From an uncultured Bacteroidales bacterium (GTDB lineage Bacteria > Bacteroidota > Bacteroidia > Bacteroidales > UBA932), in NCBI GenBank assembly GCA_934693135.1, contig CAKUVA010000020.1:1-35792 (forward strand): 35,792 bases of DNA, written 5' to 3'. Positions within the stretch are counted from its first letter, which is position 1, and each line of letters opens with the position of its first letter. The notes under the pieces were generated by a model. The model was not told the DNA's origin. It searched no databases and was given only the letters and a program-made list of their open reading frames with translations. A program made the position numbers and the translations under genes. Positions 9,011 through 17,825 of this stretch are shown one piece after another.

Positions 9011-9052
9011 CCGTTTTCATTTTTTGAAAACGGATTACTCGGGATAATTTTG
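9011..9052 (+). promoter_or_regulatory. Promoter of the zincin/DUF3575/FimB-like operon with overlapping inverted repeat
   Basis: The -7 element TAATTTTG (9045-9052) lies 18 nt after a TTTG (9023-9026). A perfect 8-bp inverted repeat, CCGTTTTC (9011-9018) and GAAAACGG (9026-9033), overlaps the -33 element. There is no T tract after it, so it looks more like an operator or RNA-level element than a terminator. Confidence 0.6.
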
Positions 9053-9081
9053 CATCCAGATAACCAATAATCGAAAAAGCC

Positions 9082-10659
9082 ATGAGGATGATTCTGAAAC
9101 TTATGATTGTGATTCTCGGATTTATTTCCGTTGGATGCAGTAGAGAGGGAATTGACAGTTTACCAGAGGATGAAAGTACTGGAGATATGCTCTCTCATGA
9201 TGAGATTATACTGGGGAAGAAACTTGATGACCCGTATTCTGTTACAAATGTTACTAAAGCTCTCGTTAGCTTATACCCTACTAAGGCAGGGCGTGTGGAT
9301 GTGGAACCAACAGATATATATGTTAGGTTTCTTCCTGAATCTGATGATGAATATCAGGAACTTATTGACATGGGATTTGATCTCATGGATCATCCTCTGG
9401 ACTATCAGATAGTGAAAGATGGAGACTATTACCATGATCCGGAAATAGATGAAGAAAAGATGACGTGGCAGTATGCTGTTCTTCCGCATGGGACTGAATT
9501 GCCTGATGATATATGCTACGAGGTGTTGGACGAATGTTTTATCCCAGGAAATAATACCAAGTCTGATGATGGTATTGATTGGGAAGCTGTTGAGCGGGAA
9601 GCATTTCGCATTACTGGAAATGAAGAATTACTTGAGGCTACAACCAAAGGCGGTGCGGAGTCTCCTGAGGGACGTATAACTATCATTGACGAAGATGCAA
9701 ATGGAGGTAAGCCATTTGGTGTGGCTTGTGTAAAAGTGGTGTGTAATGTTTTTGTGAAATTTGCATCTGCCTATACGGATCGTGATGGTTACTATAAAAT
9801 ATCACGAAAGTATTCTTCAAAACCACGTTACAGATTGCGTTTCAAGAATAAGGAAGGGTTTGCCATAGGATTAAATAAGATACTTATTGCCGCTTCTACT
9901 TCTACTCTCGGTAAGGGTGATGCTTCTGGGATGGATGTTACGATTACGCCTGCCTCTGATAGAAAGCTATGGACAAGATGTGTCGTGAATAATGCTGCTT
10001 ATGATTATATTAAGCGTTGTGCGGCTGAAGATATGAATATCAAACGTCCTCCAAAAGGATTGAGAATATGGATTTTCCAGAAACTGTCATCAAGTAGCGC
10101 TGTAATGATGCGTCAAGGTGCTTTTATAGATAATTCGTTCATTCGCAAGTATCTTGATTTTTATGCTTCCATTATCAAGGTGTTTCTTCCTGATATTACT
10201 CTTGGGCTTCAAGGCAAGAGTGCCTATTCCACAATATACTCTGAAACTTGTCATGAGCTTGCCCATGCAAGTCACTTTGCTCAAGTCGGAAAAGGGTATT
10301 GGGATAATTATATAGGCTTTATAATGTCATCTTTCGTTACTTCTGGTGGAACAACATATGGAACAGGCAAGGAAAAAGATGCTGGTTATTGCGAGATAGG
10401 GGAGATGTGGGGATATTTCATGCAGAATACTATGTATCATGACAGATATGGGGGTGCTATGCCATCGGCAGGGATGAGCTATTGGTTCCATCCGCAGATT
10501 TTTAGGTATCTTGAGGAACGTGGTATGTCAAGGTCCCAGCTTTTTGCCGCTATGCAGAAGGATGTTCATACGCGTGATGCTCTTAAAGCCAAGCTTATAT
10601 CCTTGTATCCGTCAGAGTCTTCTATGATAAGACAAGTGTTTGATCGTTATTCAGAATAG
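9082..10659 (+). CDS. Zincin-like lipoprotein with carboxypeptidase-regulatory-like domain
   Basis: A 525-residue predicted surface or periplasmic lipoprotein (lipobox ending in C19). Regions in order: an acidic N-terminal module (about 40-160) with IYVRFLP, HPLDYQI and GDYYHDPEI, a pattern I associate with Bacteroidales lipoproteins; a beta-sandwich-like stretch (about 195-260, GRITIIDEDANGGKPFGV then TDRDGYYKIS) resembling carboxypeptidase regulatory-like domains; and a C-terminal domain with HELAH (391-395), the HExxH zinc motif. E438 and E441 (CEIGEMWGYF) lie 43-46 residues after the motif and could supply a third ligand, as in gluzincins. Peptidase activity is inferred only. First gene of an operon; the next start is 2 bp after its stop. 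Confidence 0.75.
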   Translation: MRMILKLMIVILGFISVGCSREGIDSLPEDESTGDMLSHDEIILGKKLDDPYSVTNVTKALVSLYPTKAGRVDVEPTDIYVRFLPESDDEYQELIDMGFDLMDHPLDYQIVKDGDYYHDPEIDEEKMTWQYAVLPHGTELPDDICYEVLDECFIPGNNTKSDDGIDWEAVEREAFRITGNEELLEATTKGGAESPEGRITIIDEDANGGKPFGVACVKVVCNVFVKFASAYTDRDGYYKISRKYSSKPRYRLRFKNKEGFAIGLNKILIAASTSTLGKGDASGMDVTITPASDRKLWTRCVVNNAAYDYIKRCAAEDMNIKRPPKGLRIWIFQKLSSSSAVMMRQGAFIDNSFIRKYLDFYASIIKVFLPDITLGLQGKSAYSTIYSETCHELAHASHFAQVGKGYWDNYIGFIMSSFVTSGGTTYGTGKEKDAGYCEIGEMWGYFMQNTMYHDRYGGAMPSAGMSYWFHPQIFRYLEERGMSRSQLFAAMQKDVHTRDALKAKLISLYPSESSMIRQVFDRYSE

Positions 10660-10661
10660 AG

Positions 10662-11231
10662 ATGAAAAGAAATATTGTAGCCATGCTGTTGTCAGTCATA
10701 TTGTTTGTTATGACATTGAAGAATGCTGATGCACAGAAAGCTTCGTTGTCGACTGATCTTGTGGGGTATCTCGACTTTGTTACTATGAATTTGGAAGCGT
10801 CTTATCCTATTGCTCGCAAGTGGAGTATTAATGCCGGTGTAAGATATAATCCATTTACATTCAATCTTGGCAATGGAAGAGAAGATGCTCGTAACAAACA
10901 GAAAAGTTATGCAGCAGGTGTCCGTTTCTGGCCATGGCACGTCTTCTCTGGGTGGTGGCTTGCGGGGAAGCTTCAATATCAAGAATACAATAGAGGGGGC
11001 ATATTGTCGCAGAAAACTACAGAGGGGGATAGGTTTGGTGCAGGCTTGTCTGGTGGCTATGCTTATATGATTGGCAAACATTTTAATGTTGAGTTTGGTC
11101 TTGGCTTTTGGGGTGGGTTTGACAAGTTTACTACATATTCCTGTCCTGTATGTGGCTTGACCGAAGCTGCTGGACAGAGATTTTTTGTTCTTCCGTCTGA
11201 AGTTCTTGTTGCGTTAAGTTATGTGTTTTAA
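10662..11231 (+). CDS. DUF3575 outer-membrane beta-barrel-like protein
   Basis: A 189-residue protein with a signal peptide (about 1-24, ending NADAQ) and alternating aromatic strands (NLEASYPIARKWSINAGVRY, FWPWHVFSGWWLAGKLQYQE, FNVEFGLGFWGGF) ending in a terminal aromatic residue (VALSYVF), as in small outer-membrane barrels. It fits DUF3575, a Bacteroidetes family often encoded beside FimB/Mfa2-type fimbrial accessory genes, as here. The stretch YSCPVCGL holds a CxxC pair. The gene starts 2 bp after the zincin-like gene and overlaps the next by 11 bp. Confidence 0.82.
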   Translation: MKRNIVAMLLSVILFVMTLKNADAQKASLSTDLVGYLDFVTMNLEASYPIARKWSINAGVRYNPFTFNLGNGREDARNKQKSYAAGVRFWPWHVFSGWWLAGKLQYQEYNRGGILSQKTTEGDRFGAGLSGGYAYMIGKHFNVEFGLGFWGGFDKFTTYSCPVCGLTEAAGQRFFVLPSEVLVALSYVF

Positions 11232-12042
11232 ATATATTGGACTTCCTCATTTCCTTGTTCTCCTTTCTTTCCTCCAGTTCATAATGTCCGCCACGAGCTG
11301 TACAGTAAAGGAGGACAGGGATTTATGTCCAAGTTTGCTTGAACTTGATTTCTTTCGTGGAGATGCATTCAGACTATCTGAAGGTATTCGTATTGGTCTT
11401 GATTATGAGGGAACTCAGATTAGAGATACGGTTCTATATGAGTCTTCCGAGGATAATTTTGCTTATGACGAACCAATCTATGCGTGGAAGACTACAGTGC
11501 CGAGAACTTCTATGATTGTTTCTGCGGTCTGGCCGACTGATGCATGTGTCGGTTCTGGGAATGATGCTATTGTGAAAATAAGACCGGGATATGATTGTCC
11601 TAGAGTGTGGATGTATGTGACTGAAGTATCTACAGAATGTGATTTCCATATAGTTGATGTTATTTTGCACAAGAATTATTGCGAACTTTCTGTTTCTGTA
11701 CGGAATATATCAGGTGAAGACTTTCCGTTCAGAATGGAGTTGCGAGGCAATGTTTGTGGATATTCATGTGACGGAACACCTTTGTCCGGATTGTTTGTGA
11801 CGCCATTTGAAGATAATGTTTGTCTGCCGAGACAGATAGATAACTCATTGCGTCTTGATGTCATATCCGATGATGATACGGTATGTTCTTTCGCTATCGG
11901 AAATTATATTGAATCAAGTGGATACGACTGGTCTTCGGAAGATTTGAAAGATATCGCCATGGAGATAGATTATGCACGAACATCGTTTAAGTTCAGAATA
12001 GGTCTATGGGAGAAGAAGGTAAACTTTGAAGTTGTGATCTAA
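11221..12042 (+). CDS. FimB/Mfa2-like lipoprotein
   Basis: A 273-residue predicted lipoprotein. The lipid-accepting Cys is C27, and the segment CTVKEDRDLCPSLLELDF after it is the hallmark N-terminus of the FimB/Mfa2 family, which anchors and limits the length of Porphyromonas-type fimbriae. The rest is beta-rich, with a second region (ILHKNYCELSVSVRNISG, about 150-170) typical of the second transthyretin-like domain. No fimbrillin (FimA/Mfa1) gene follows, so the pilin may be elsewhere or the protein may have another role. Translation likely couples to the DUF3575 gene through the 11-bp overlap. Confidence 0.72.
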   Translation: MCFKYIGLPHFLVLLSFLQFIMSATSCTVKEDRDLCPSLLELDFFRGDAFRLSEGIRIGLDYEGTQIRDTVLYESSEDNFAYDEPIYAWKTTVPRTSMIVSAVWPTDACVGSGNDAIVKIRPGYDCPRVWMYVTEVSTECDFHIVDVILHKNYCELSVSVRNISGEDFPFRMELRGNVCGYSCDGTPLSGLFVTPFEDNVCLPRQIDNSLRLDVISDDDTVCSFAIGNYIESSGYDWSSEDLKDIAMEIDYARTSFKFRIGLWEKKVNFEVVI

Positions 12043-12079
12043 TAAGTCGCTTGCTGAACTTATTGAATAGGATAACTGA

Positions 12080-12110
12080 TTTGTTAATTAAAAAATAAAT
12101 GTTACCTTTG
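12080..12110 (+). promoter_or_regulatory. Promoter of tRNA-Leu
   Basis: TTTG (12080-12083), exactly 19 nt, then TACCTTTG (12103-12110): a full match to the Bacteroidetes consensus, 15 nt before the tRNA. Confidence 0.8.
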
Positions 12111-12125
12111 TGATCCTAATCAAAT

Positions 12126-12208
12126 GCGCGGGTGGCGAAATGGTAGACGCGCTAGTTTCAGGAGCTAGTGTCAATTGCGACGTGTGAGTTCGACTCTCAT
12201 CTCGCGCA
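12126..12208 (+). tRNA. tRNA-Leu (anticodon CAG)
   Basis: A class II tRNA of 83 nt. The acceptor stem GCGCGGG (12126-12132) pairs with CTCGCGC (12201-12207); discriminator A at 12208. The anticodon stem CTAGT/GCTAG encloses the loop TTCAGGA, giving anticodon CAG, which reads CTG. A long variable arm (around TGTCAATTGCGACGT) and a T arm (GTGAG-TTCGACT-CTCAT) are present. CCA is not encoded. A hairpin terminator follows. Confidence 0.95.
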
Positions 12209-12213
12209 CGATA

Positions 12214-12246
12214 GGAGACCGATCCCAAAAGGGTTGGTCTCTTTTA
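12214..12246 (+). terminator. Terminator after tRNA-Leu
   Basis: GAGACC (12215-12220) pairs with GGTCTC (12236-12241), with an inner CCC/GGG pairing around an AAAA loop and a TTTT tract following (12242-12245). Confidence 0.8.
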
Positions 12247-12284
12247 GTATGTAGAGTTGTCGGAAGGCTCCGCCAGTAAATAAA

Positions 12285-12313
12285 TAAGGCCCCAAACAAA
12301 AGTTTGAGACCTC
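12285..12313 (-). terminator. Terminator of guaA
   Basis: Read on the minus strand, AGGTCTCAAAC (12312-12302) pairs with GTTTGGGGCCT (12297-12287), with two G-U pairs, around a TTTT loop, then a T-rich run (TATTTATTTA). It folds well only as minus-strand RNA, fitting termination of guaA. Confidence 0.7.
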
Positions 12314-12340
12314 GTATACTGCTATTTCTATTTTTTATAG

Positions 12341-13924
12341 CTACTCCCACTCTATGGTTGCAGGTGGTTTAGAAGATATGTCGTAAACAACTCGGTTGAC
12401 CCCCTTGACTTTGTTTATTATGCTATCGCTGACCTTTGCGAGGAAATCATAAGGAAAGTGAAACCAGTCTGCAGTCATAGCGTCAGTAGAAACTACAGCT
12501 CGTATGGCTACTGGATTTTCGTATGTTCTCTCATCTCCCATAACTCCTACACTTTTTATAGGGAGCAGTATCACTCCAGCCTGCCAGATGGCATCGTATA
12601 GATTGGTTGCCATAATCCTTGGATCGGAAGCTGAAGGAAATCCCATTCCAGTGCAGTCGTAATTACGTAAGCCTTTGATAAAGATGTCATCAGCCTCGCG
12701 AAGAACACGAAGTTTTTCCTCGGTGATATCCCCGATAATTCGAATAGCTAATGAAGGACCTGGGAATGGGTGGCGTCCTACAAGTTCTTCTTTGATTCCG
12801 AGAGATCGTCCTACCCTGCGTACTTCGTCTTTGAATAGCATACGTAGAGGTTCTACAATCTTCAAGTTCATCTTTTCAGGAAGCCCTCCAACATTGTGGT
12901 GCGATTTAATCTTGGAAGCTATACCAGGTATTCCAGCTGATTCTATGACATCTGGGTAAATAGTACCCTGTGCGAGCCACTTTGCGTTTTCAATGGTATG
13001 TGCATATTTGTCAAATGTTTCTACAAATAGCCTTCCGATGATTTTTCTCTTTCCTTCAGGGTCTGTTACTCCGGCAAGCGCATTAAGAAATTCCTTGGAT
13101 GCATCGGCACCGATGACATTAAGTCCCATATCATTATATGATTCCATGACATCCTCGAATTCGTTCTTTCTTAAAAGCCCGTTGTTTACGAAGATACATG
13201 TGAGATTGTGTCCGATGGCCTTATTTAGCAGAACGGCTGCGACAGTGGAATCTACGCCACCGCTTAGTCCAAGAATTACCTTGTCGTTACCAATCTGTTT
13301 GCGCAGTTCTTCTACAGTCGTGTCAATGAATGACGCAGGTGTCCATTCACCTTTGCATCCGCAAATGTTAAATGCAAAATTTGCCAACATCTTGGATCCT
13401 TCTACGGAATGGAATACTTCCGGGTGGAATTGTACGGCATATGTTTGTTCACCTTTGAAGTGAAAAGCTGCATTTACAACATCATCAGTAGATGCAATAA
13501 CTTCTGTGTTGGAAGGAAGTTGCGAGATGGTGTCTCCATGTGACATCCATACCTGAGATTTCATTGACACTCCTTTTAGAATCGGCGAGTCAGTCTTAAC
13601 GATATTCAGTGTCGCTCTTCCATATTCACGAGCGATAGAGCCTTCAACTTTGCCGCCGAACTTAGCTGCAAGATATTGAGCACCATAGCATATCCCAAGA
13701 AGTGGTAATTTTCCTTTAATCCCGTCAAGATTTATCTGAGGTGCATTGGCATCCCTTACAGAGCACGGGCTTCCTGAAATGATTACACCCTTTATGGCCG
13801 GATCAGGAGCCGGCATTTTGTTGTAAGGGTAGATTTCGCAGTAGACATTCAGTTCCCTCAAGCGTCGGCCTATAAGCTGAGTCACTTGGGAACCTGCATC
13901 GAGAATGATGATTTTTTCCGTCAT
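12341..13924 (-). CDS. guaA: GMP synthase (glutamine-hydrolysing)
   Basis: Converts XMP to GMP with ATP and glutamine, the last step of guanine nucleotide synthesis. The N-terminal class I amidotransferase has nucleophile C79 (GICYGAQ), H167 and E169 (FHPEV). The ATP-pyrophosphatase domain begins with P-loop SGGVDST (221-227). The C-terminal dimerisation domain ends [18 protein letters not shown], the canonical GuaA tail. Length of 527 is near the usual 510-525. It is transcribed alone, divergent from typA and convergent with tRNA-Leu. Confidence 0.98.
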   Translation of the reverse strand: MTEKIIILDAGSQVTQLIGRRLRELNVYCEIYPYNKMPAPDPAIKGVIISGSPCSVRDANAPQINLDGIKGKLPLLGICYGAQYLAAKFGGKVEGSIAREYGRATLNIVKTDSPILKGVSMKSQVWMSHGDTISQLPSNTEVIASTDDVVNAAFHFKGEQTYAVQFHPEVFHSVEGSKMLANFAFNICGCKGEWTPASFIDTTVEELRKQIGNDKVILGLSGGVDSTVAAVLLNKAIGHNLTCIFVNNGLLRKNEFEDVMESYNDMGLNVIGADASKEFLNALAGVTDPEGKRKIIGRLFVETFDKYAHTIENAKWLAQGTIYPDVIESAGIPGIASKIKSHHNVGGLPEKMNLKIVEPLRMLFKDEVRRVGRSLGIKEELVGRHPFPGPSLAIRIIGDITEEKLRVLREADDIFIKGLRNYDCTGMGFPSASDPRIMATNLYDAIWQAGVILLPIKSVGVMGDERTYENPVAIRAVVSTDAMTADWFHFPYDFLAKVSDSIINKVKGVNRVVYDISSKPPATIEWE

Positions 13925-13942
13925 ATTGAAAGATTTCTATTG

Positions 13943-13950
13943 CAAAAATA
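13943..13950 (-). promoter_or_regulatory. -7 element of guaA
   Basis: On the minus strand TATTTTTG (13950-13943) fits TAnnTTTG, 18 bp before the guaA start codon. Confidence 0.55.
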
Positions 13951-13983
13951 ATATAAAAAGTTCATTTATACCGAATAAATGCG

Positions 13984-13991
13984 TAATTTTG
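13984..13991 (+). promoter_or_regulatory. -7 element of typA
   Basis: TAATTTTG (13984-13991) fits TAnnTTTG, 44 bp before the typA ATG. No clear -33 TTTG is seen about 19 nt upstream. Confidence 0.55.
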
Positions 13992-14035
13992 CATTTCTGT
14001 ATTGATAAGAAGACGGAAAAAAGTTTTATAGATCT

Positions 14036-15838
14036 ATGGACGTTAGGAACATTGCGATTATCGCACATGTCGACCACGGTAAGACAACTCTCGTGGACCG
14101 TATGATTTATCAGGCAAACCTTGTCAGAAAGCCTGAAGATCTCGGTGAACTGATTCTCGACAACAATGACATTGAGAGAGAAAGAGGTATCACTATTCTC
14201 GCAAAAAATGTATCAGTTGTTTATAAAGGTGTAAAAATCAATATTATTGATACTCCAGGACATAGTGATTTCGGCGGCGAGGTCGAAAGAGTTCTGAATA
14301 TGGCTGACGGAGTTCTTCTGTTGGTGGATGCATTTGAAGGATGTATGCCTCAAACAAGGTTTGTGCTTCAGAAGGCTCTCAGCATGGGCAAGAAACCTAT
14401 TGTTGTCGTGAATAAAGTGGATAAGCCTAATTGCCGTCCAGATGAAGTACAGGAGGAGGTTTTTGATTTGATGTTCTCCTTGAATGCTACTGAGGATCAG
14501 CTTGATTTCCGTACTGTGTTTGGAAGTGCCAAACAGGGGTGGATGTCACTTGACTGGAAGAAGCCTACGGATAATATTACTCCTCTTTTGGATACGATTC
14601 TTGAGGTGATTCCTGCTCCTGCTCAGGTCGAAGGTACTCCTCAGATGCTAATATCTTCATTGGAATACTCTCCGTATGTAGGACGTATTGCAGTCGGAAG
14701 AGTAACAAGAGGAAAACTCGTTACTGGAATGAATGTTAGCTTGTGTAAGAGGTATGATCGCATAGAGAAGTCCAAGATTAAACAATTGCTTGTCTTCGAT
14801 GGTCTCGGAAAGAAGGATGTTCCAGAAGTACAATGTGGAGATATTTGTGCCGTGGTAGGAATAGATGGTTTCGAAATTGGTGATACTATTGCTGATTTTG
14901 AGAATCCAGAAGCTCTTCCTCCTATTGCTGTGGATGAACCGACTATGAGTATGTTGTTTACCATTAATAACTCTCCATTCTTTGGGAAAGATGGTAAATT
15001 TGTAACATCAAGACATATTAAAGATCGTCTTGAAAAGGAGCTTGAGAAGAACCTTGCACTTCGTGTGAAACCTGGTTTGAATGCTGATTCATTTGTTGTA
15101 TTTGGACGTGGTGTGCTCCACCTCTCAGTTCTCATCGAGGAAATGAGACGCGAAGGGTTCGAGCTTCAAGTTGGACAGCCTAAGGTGCTTGATAAAACTA
15201 TTAATGGACAGAGATGCGAACCAATCGAGGAACTAAGTATTGAGGTTCCGGAACAATTCGTTGGTGCTGCTATAGAGATTGCTACGAGGAGAAAAGGTGC
15301 TCTTATTCATATGGAGCCGAGGGCTGATCGTACTCTTCTGGAGTTTGAAATTCCTACGAGGGGGCTTATGGGACTTAGAAGTAATCTCCTGACGGCATCT
15401 CAAGGTGAAGCTGTTGTAGCGCACAGATTCAAGGACTATCAGCCATATAAAGGTGATATTGAGCATAGAACAAATGGTTCGCTCGTTTCGCTTGAAACAG
15501 GAGAAGCTATCGCTTACTCTATGAATAAGCTTTTGGATAGAGGAAAGTTCTTTGTCGATCCAGGCGAAGAAATTTATGCTGGAGAAGTTGTTGGTGAGCA
15601 TACTCGTGATAGAGACCTAAATGTTAATATTTGCAAGACCAAGAAATTGACAAACGTGCGTGCGGCTGGAAGTGATGAAAAGATTATCCTTCCACCAGCT
15701 ATTAAGATGTCGCTTGAGGAAATGCTTGAATATATCAATGAAGATGAACTTGTTGAGGTAACTCCTCATCATTTAAGAATTCGCAAGATTCTCCTTGATC
15801 CGACAGAGCGTAAAAGAAAAAGCGGAGAGACTGATTGA
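14036..15838 (+). CDS. typA: Translational GTPase TypA/BipA
   Basis: A ribosome-binding GTPase implicated in large-subunit assembly and stress or cold adaptation. The 600 residues match the family length. G motifs: AHVDHGKTT (10-18), DTPGHSDF (G3) and NKVDKP (G4). Domain II, EF-G-like domains III and V and the TypA-specific C-terminal domain follow (e.g. [20 protein letters not shown]). The ATG at 14036 gives the canonical start [16 protein letters not shown]. It has its own promoter, and another promoter separates it from the DUF177 gene. Confidence 0.97.
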   Translation: MDVRNIAIIAHVDHGKTTLVDRMIYQANLVRKPEDLGELILDNNDIERERGITILAKNVSVVYKGVKINIIDTPGHSDFGGEVERVLNMADGVLLLVDAFEGCMPQTRFVLQKALSMGKKPIVVVNKVDKPNCRPDEVQEEVFDLMFSLNATEDQLDFRTVFGSAKQGWMSLDWKKPTDNITPLLDTILEVIPAPAQVEGTPQMLISSLEYSPYVGRIAVGRVTRGKLVTGMNVSLCKRYDRIEKSKIKQLLVFDGLGKKDVPEVQCGDICAVVGIDGFEIGDTIADFENPEALPPIAVDEPTMSMLFTINNSPFFGKDGKFVTSRHIKDRLEKELEKNLALRVKPGLNADSFVVFGRGVLHLSVLIEEMRREGFELQVGQPKVLDKTINGQRCEPIEELSIEVPEQFVGAAIEIATRRKGALIHMEPRADRTLLEFEIPTRGLMGLRSNLLTASQGEAVVAHRFKDYQPYKGDIEHRTNGSLVSLETGEAIAYSMNKLLDRGKFFVDPGEEIYAGEVVGEHTRDRDLNVNICKTKKLTNVRAAGSDEKIILPPAIKMSLEEMLEYINEDELVEVTPHHLRIRKILLDPTERKRKSGETD

Positions 15839-15864
15839 TAATTCAAAAGTTTTTCTTACCTTTG
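15835..15864 (+). promoter_or_regulatory. Promoter of DUF177-rpmF-tRNA-Arg
   Basis: TTG (15835-15837), 19 nt, then TACCTTTG (15857-15864). The -33 element overlaps the typA stop codon. The start codon is 25 nt downstream. Confidence 0.7.
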
Positions 15865-15889
15865 CAACCCCAAATCTGTTTATAGGAAT

Positions 15890-16432
15890 ATGACAGAAGA
15901 ATTTATCATACCTTTGAATGGATTGAAGCCTGGAAAGACAGTTTTTTCATGGCATGTCGGTGCGGATTTTTTCCGTGAATTCGGCAATGAAGATATTTTG
16001 GACGCTAATCTTGAAGTCAGAACGACGGTCGAGAAATCAGGAACCTATATCGGAATTGATTGTAATATTAACGGAATGCTTACAGTCCCATGTGACAGGT
16101 GTATGGATGATGTCTCTCTTCCAGTTACTTCCGATGCCCGTTTAAGTGTTAAATTCGGATCGGAACCTACTGCGGCCGATGAAATCGTTGTTAGTGATGA
16201 ACGTGAGGTCGTGTATTTGCCCGAAGACGAGGCAGAGATGGATATGAGCCAAATTATTTATGACTTTGCATATCTTTCTCTTCCGATGCAGAGGGTACAT
16301 AAAAATGGTGAATGTAATCCTAATGCACTTAAGTATTTATCAAGTGCAGGTGGAAAGTATAGTGAGAAAACCGATACTTCATTTGGGAACAATCCTTTTG
16401 CAGTGCTCAAAGGATTGATGGATGAGAAATAG
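15890..16432 (+). CDS. DUF177 (YceD) family protein
   Basis: A 180-residue protein of the DUF177/YceD family, widely encoded immediately upstream of rpmF, as here. The conserved core VPCDRCMDDVSLPV (about 65-78) holds the CxxC typical of the family, and the acidic segment EAEMDMSQIIYDFAYLSLPM precedes the conserved aromatic/Pro region. YceD proteins have been linked to 23S rRNA metabolism in plants and bacteria; the biochemical activity is not settled. rpmF starts 38 bp downstream. Confidence 0.88.
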   Translation: MTEEFIIPLNGLKPGKTVFSWHVGADFFREFGNEDILDANLEVRTTVEKSGTYIGIDCNINGMLTVPCDRCMDDVSLPVTSDARLSVKFGSEPTAADEIVVSDEREVVYLPEDEAEMDMSQIIYDFAYLSLPMQRVHKNGECNPNALKYLSSAGGKYSEKTDTSFGNNPFAVLKGLMDEK

Positions 16433-16470
16433 AGCACTGAAATAGAATAAATTTTAAAAGTTATATAACA

Positions 16471-16656
16471 ATGGCACATCCGAAACACAAACTTTCAAAG
16501 CAAAGAAGGGACAAGAGAAGAACACACGACTTCGCTGCTGTTCCGACTCTCGCAACATGCCCTAATTGCGGTGCTACAGTAATGTATCACAGAGTATGTC
16601 CTGAGTGTGGCTTCTACAGAGGCCGTCAGATTATTGAGAAGAAGGTCGCTGAATAA
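16471..16656 (+). CDS. rpmF: 50S ribosomal protein L32
   Basis: A 61-residue basic protein, MAHPKHKLSKQRRDKRRTHD at the start. Two CxxC pairs (C30/C33 and C43/C46) form the zinc-binding version of L32. It is a structural protein of the large subunit. It lies between the DUF177 gene and a tRNA-Arg that begins only 19 nt after the stop codon with no promoter in between, so L32 mRNA and the tRNA are probably one primary transcript. Confidence 0.97.
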   Translation: MAHPKHKLSKQRRDKRRTHDFAAVPTLATCPNCGATVMYHRVCPECGFYRGRQIIEKKVAE

Positions 16657-16675
16657 CACACCTCCCACTCATAAT

Positions 16676-16747
16676 GGCCCTGTAGTTCAACGGATAGAAC
16701 GGAAGTTTCCTAAACTTTAAATACAGGTTCGATTCCTGTCGGGGCTA
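16676..16747 (+). tRNA. tRNA-Arg (anticodon CCT)
   Basis: A 72-nt tRNA. The acceptor GGCCCTG (16676-16682) pairs with CGGGGCT (16740-16746) with G-T pairs; discriminator A at 16747. The D arm is GTTC/GAAC. The anticodon stem GAAGT/ACTTT encloses TTCCTAA, giving anticodon CCT, which reads AGG. The T arm has the loop TTCGATT. No CCA is encoded. Confidence 0.94.
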
Positions 16748-16748
16748 C

Positions 16749-16784
16749 GAAAAGAGCGCATCGGTTTTCCGATGCGCTCTTTTC
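16749..16784. terminator. Bidirectional terminator after tRNA-Arg
   Basis: A perfect 16-bp stem: 16749-16764 pairs with 16769-16784 around a TTTT loop, with AAAAGAGCG/CGCTCTTTT ends. It serves the tRNA on one strand and the dehydrogenase gene on the other. Confidence 0.92.
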
Positions 16785-16793
16785 GACTTTCTC

Positions 16794-17720
16794 TTACCAG
16801 CCGAGCCGAATGTTTGATGCAATGGCAGAAATCAGCCTTTCCCTTGCTTCAATACTTGCCCATGCTGTATGAGGCGTGAAACGGAATTTTTCCGGATGTC
16901 TTGTGTGTAGTAAAGGGCTATTGGCTGGAAGTGGTTCACAGGTGAAAACATCAAGTGCTGCTCCACCAATGGTATTTTCATCTATAACTTTTGCTAGAGC
17001 CACTTCGTCTACAATACCACCTCTTCCCATGTTGACGATGATTGCTGTTTTTTTCATCAATCTCAATTCAGATTCACCTATCAGCCCTGCAGTTTTATCA
17101 TTGTATGGTGCATGAACTGAAATTACATCAGAAGTTTTCATTAGCTCTTCCAAAGATACACTGGGATATTCATGACAATGTCTTGTCCCAGAGGTGGAAT
17201 AATAAATCACTTTCATTCCGAAGGCTTCAGCTACTTTGGCGACTCTATTTCCGATGGTCCCCATACCTATGATTCCGATGGATTTGCCTGCCATCTCAAT
17301 GAATGGGCGGCTTACATCTGTAAAAAGACCGCTTGCTGAATATTTGCCAGATTTGACGGCTTCATCAAAATATGGTCCGTTGCCAAGGAGTGAAAGTATA
17401 TGCATGAATGTTTCCTGCACTACTGATTCGGTAGAGTATCCTGCTACGTTCCTTACCGGAATGCCTCTTTCCTCACATGCTTTGAGATCAATGTTGTTGA
17501 CTCCGGTGGCCGCTTCACAGACTAATTTGAGATTGGGCGCATGTTGGAGCAATGTTTTTGTTACTTTTACTTTGTTAATTATCAGAACATCGCAGTTCCC
17601 GACTCTTTCTAAAGCCTCTTCGGCAGAGGAGTTAGGCCAACATATTAGATGTCCAAGTTCTTCTATCGGCTTCAATGACGAGTCTCCCATTGTGGCCGCA
17701 TCCAGGTATACTATTTCCAT
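16794..17720 (-). CDS. D-2-hydroxyacid dehydrogenase (NAD-binding)
   Basis: A 308-residue enzyme of the D-isomer 2-hydroxyacid dehydrogenase family, which interconverts 2-oxo acids and D-2-hydroxy acids with NAD(P)H. The Rossmann motif is GMGTIG (152-157). Catalytic residues are R233 (GRGGIVDE), E262 (CEP) and H284 (TPHTAW). Similarity of layout to glycerate/hydroxypyruvate reductases is noted, but the substrate is undetermined. It is a single gene, facing the tRNA-Arg terminator. A minus-strand TATTTTTG (17748-17741) lies 20 bp upstream as the -7 element. Confidence 0.92.
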   Translation of the reverse strand: MEIVYLDAATMGDSSLKPIEELGHLICWPNSSAEEALERVGNCDVLIINKVKVTKTLLQHAPNLKLVCEAATGVNNIDLKACEERGIPVRNVAGYSTESVVQETFMHILSLLGNGPYFDEAVKSGKYSASGLFTDVSRPFIEMAGKSIGIIGMGTIGNRVAKVAEAFGMKVIYYSTSGTRHCHEYPSVSLEELMKTSDVISVHAPYNDKTAGLIGESELRLMKKTAIIVNMGRGGIVDEVALAKVIDENTIGGAALDVFTCEPLPANSPLLHTRHPEKFRFTPHTAWASIEARERLISAIASNIRLGW

Positions 17721-17740
17721 GGTTGATTTAATTTATTTTA

Positions 17741-17748
17741 CAAAAATA
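17741..17748 (-). promoter_or_regulatory. -7 element of the dehydrogenase gene
   Basis: Minus-strand TATTTTTG fits TAnnTTTG, 20 bp from the start codon. No strong -33 was identified. Confidence 0.5.
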
Positions 17749-17772
17749 GAAATTTGGACATAATCTTCCGCC

Positions 17773-17802
17773 TTGATGTGACGTAATTATTTTGTATTTT
17801 TG
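17773..17802 (+). promoter_or_regulatory. Promoter of the epimerase-GH89-propeller operon
   Basis: TTG (17773-17775), 19 nt, then TATTTTTG (17795-17802), 23 nt before the epimerase start codon. Confidence 0.7.
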
Positions 17803-17825
17803 GGGGAAACATTGAATATGATATT

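Noticed and set aside
9011..9033. The inverted repeat as a Rho-independent terminator
   Set aside because: No T tract follows on either strand after the stem, and no gene ends there; the neighbouring genes diverge.
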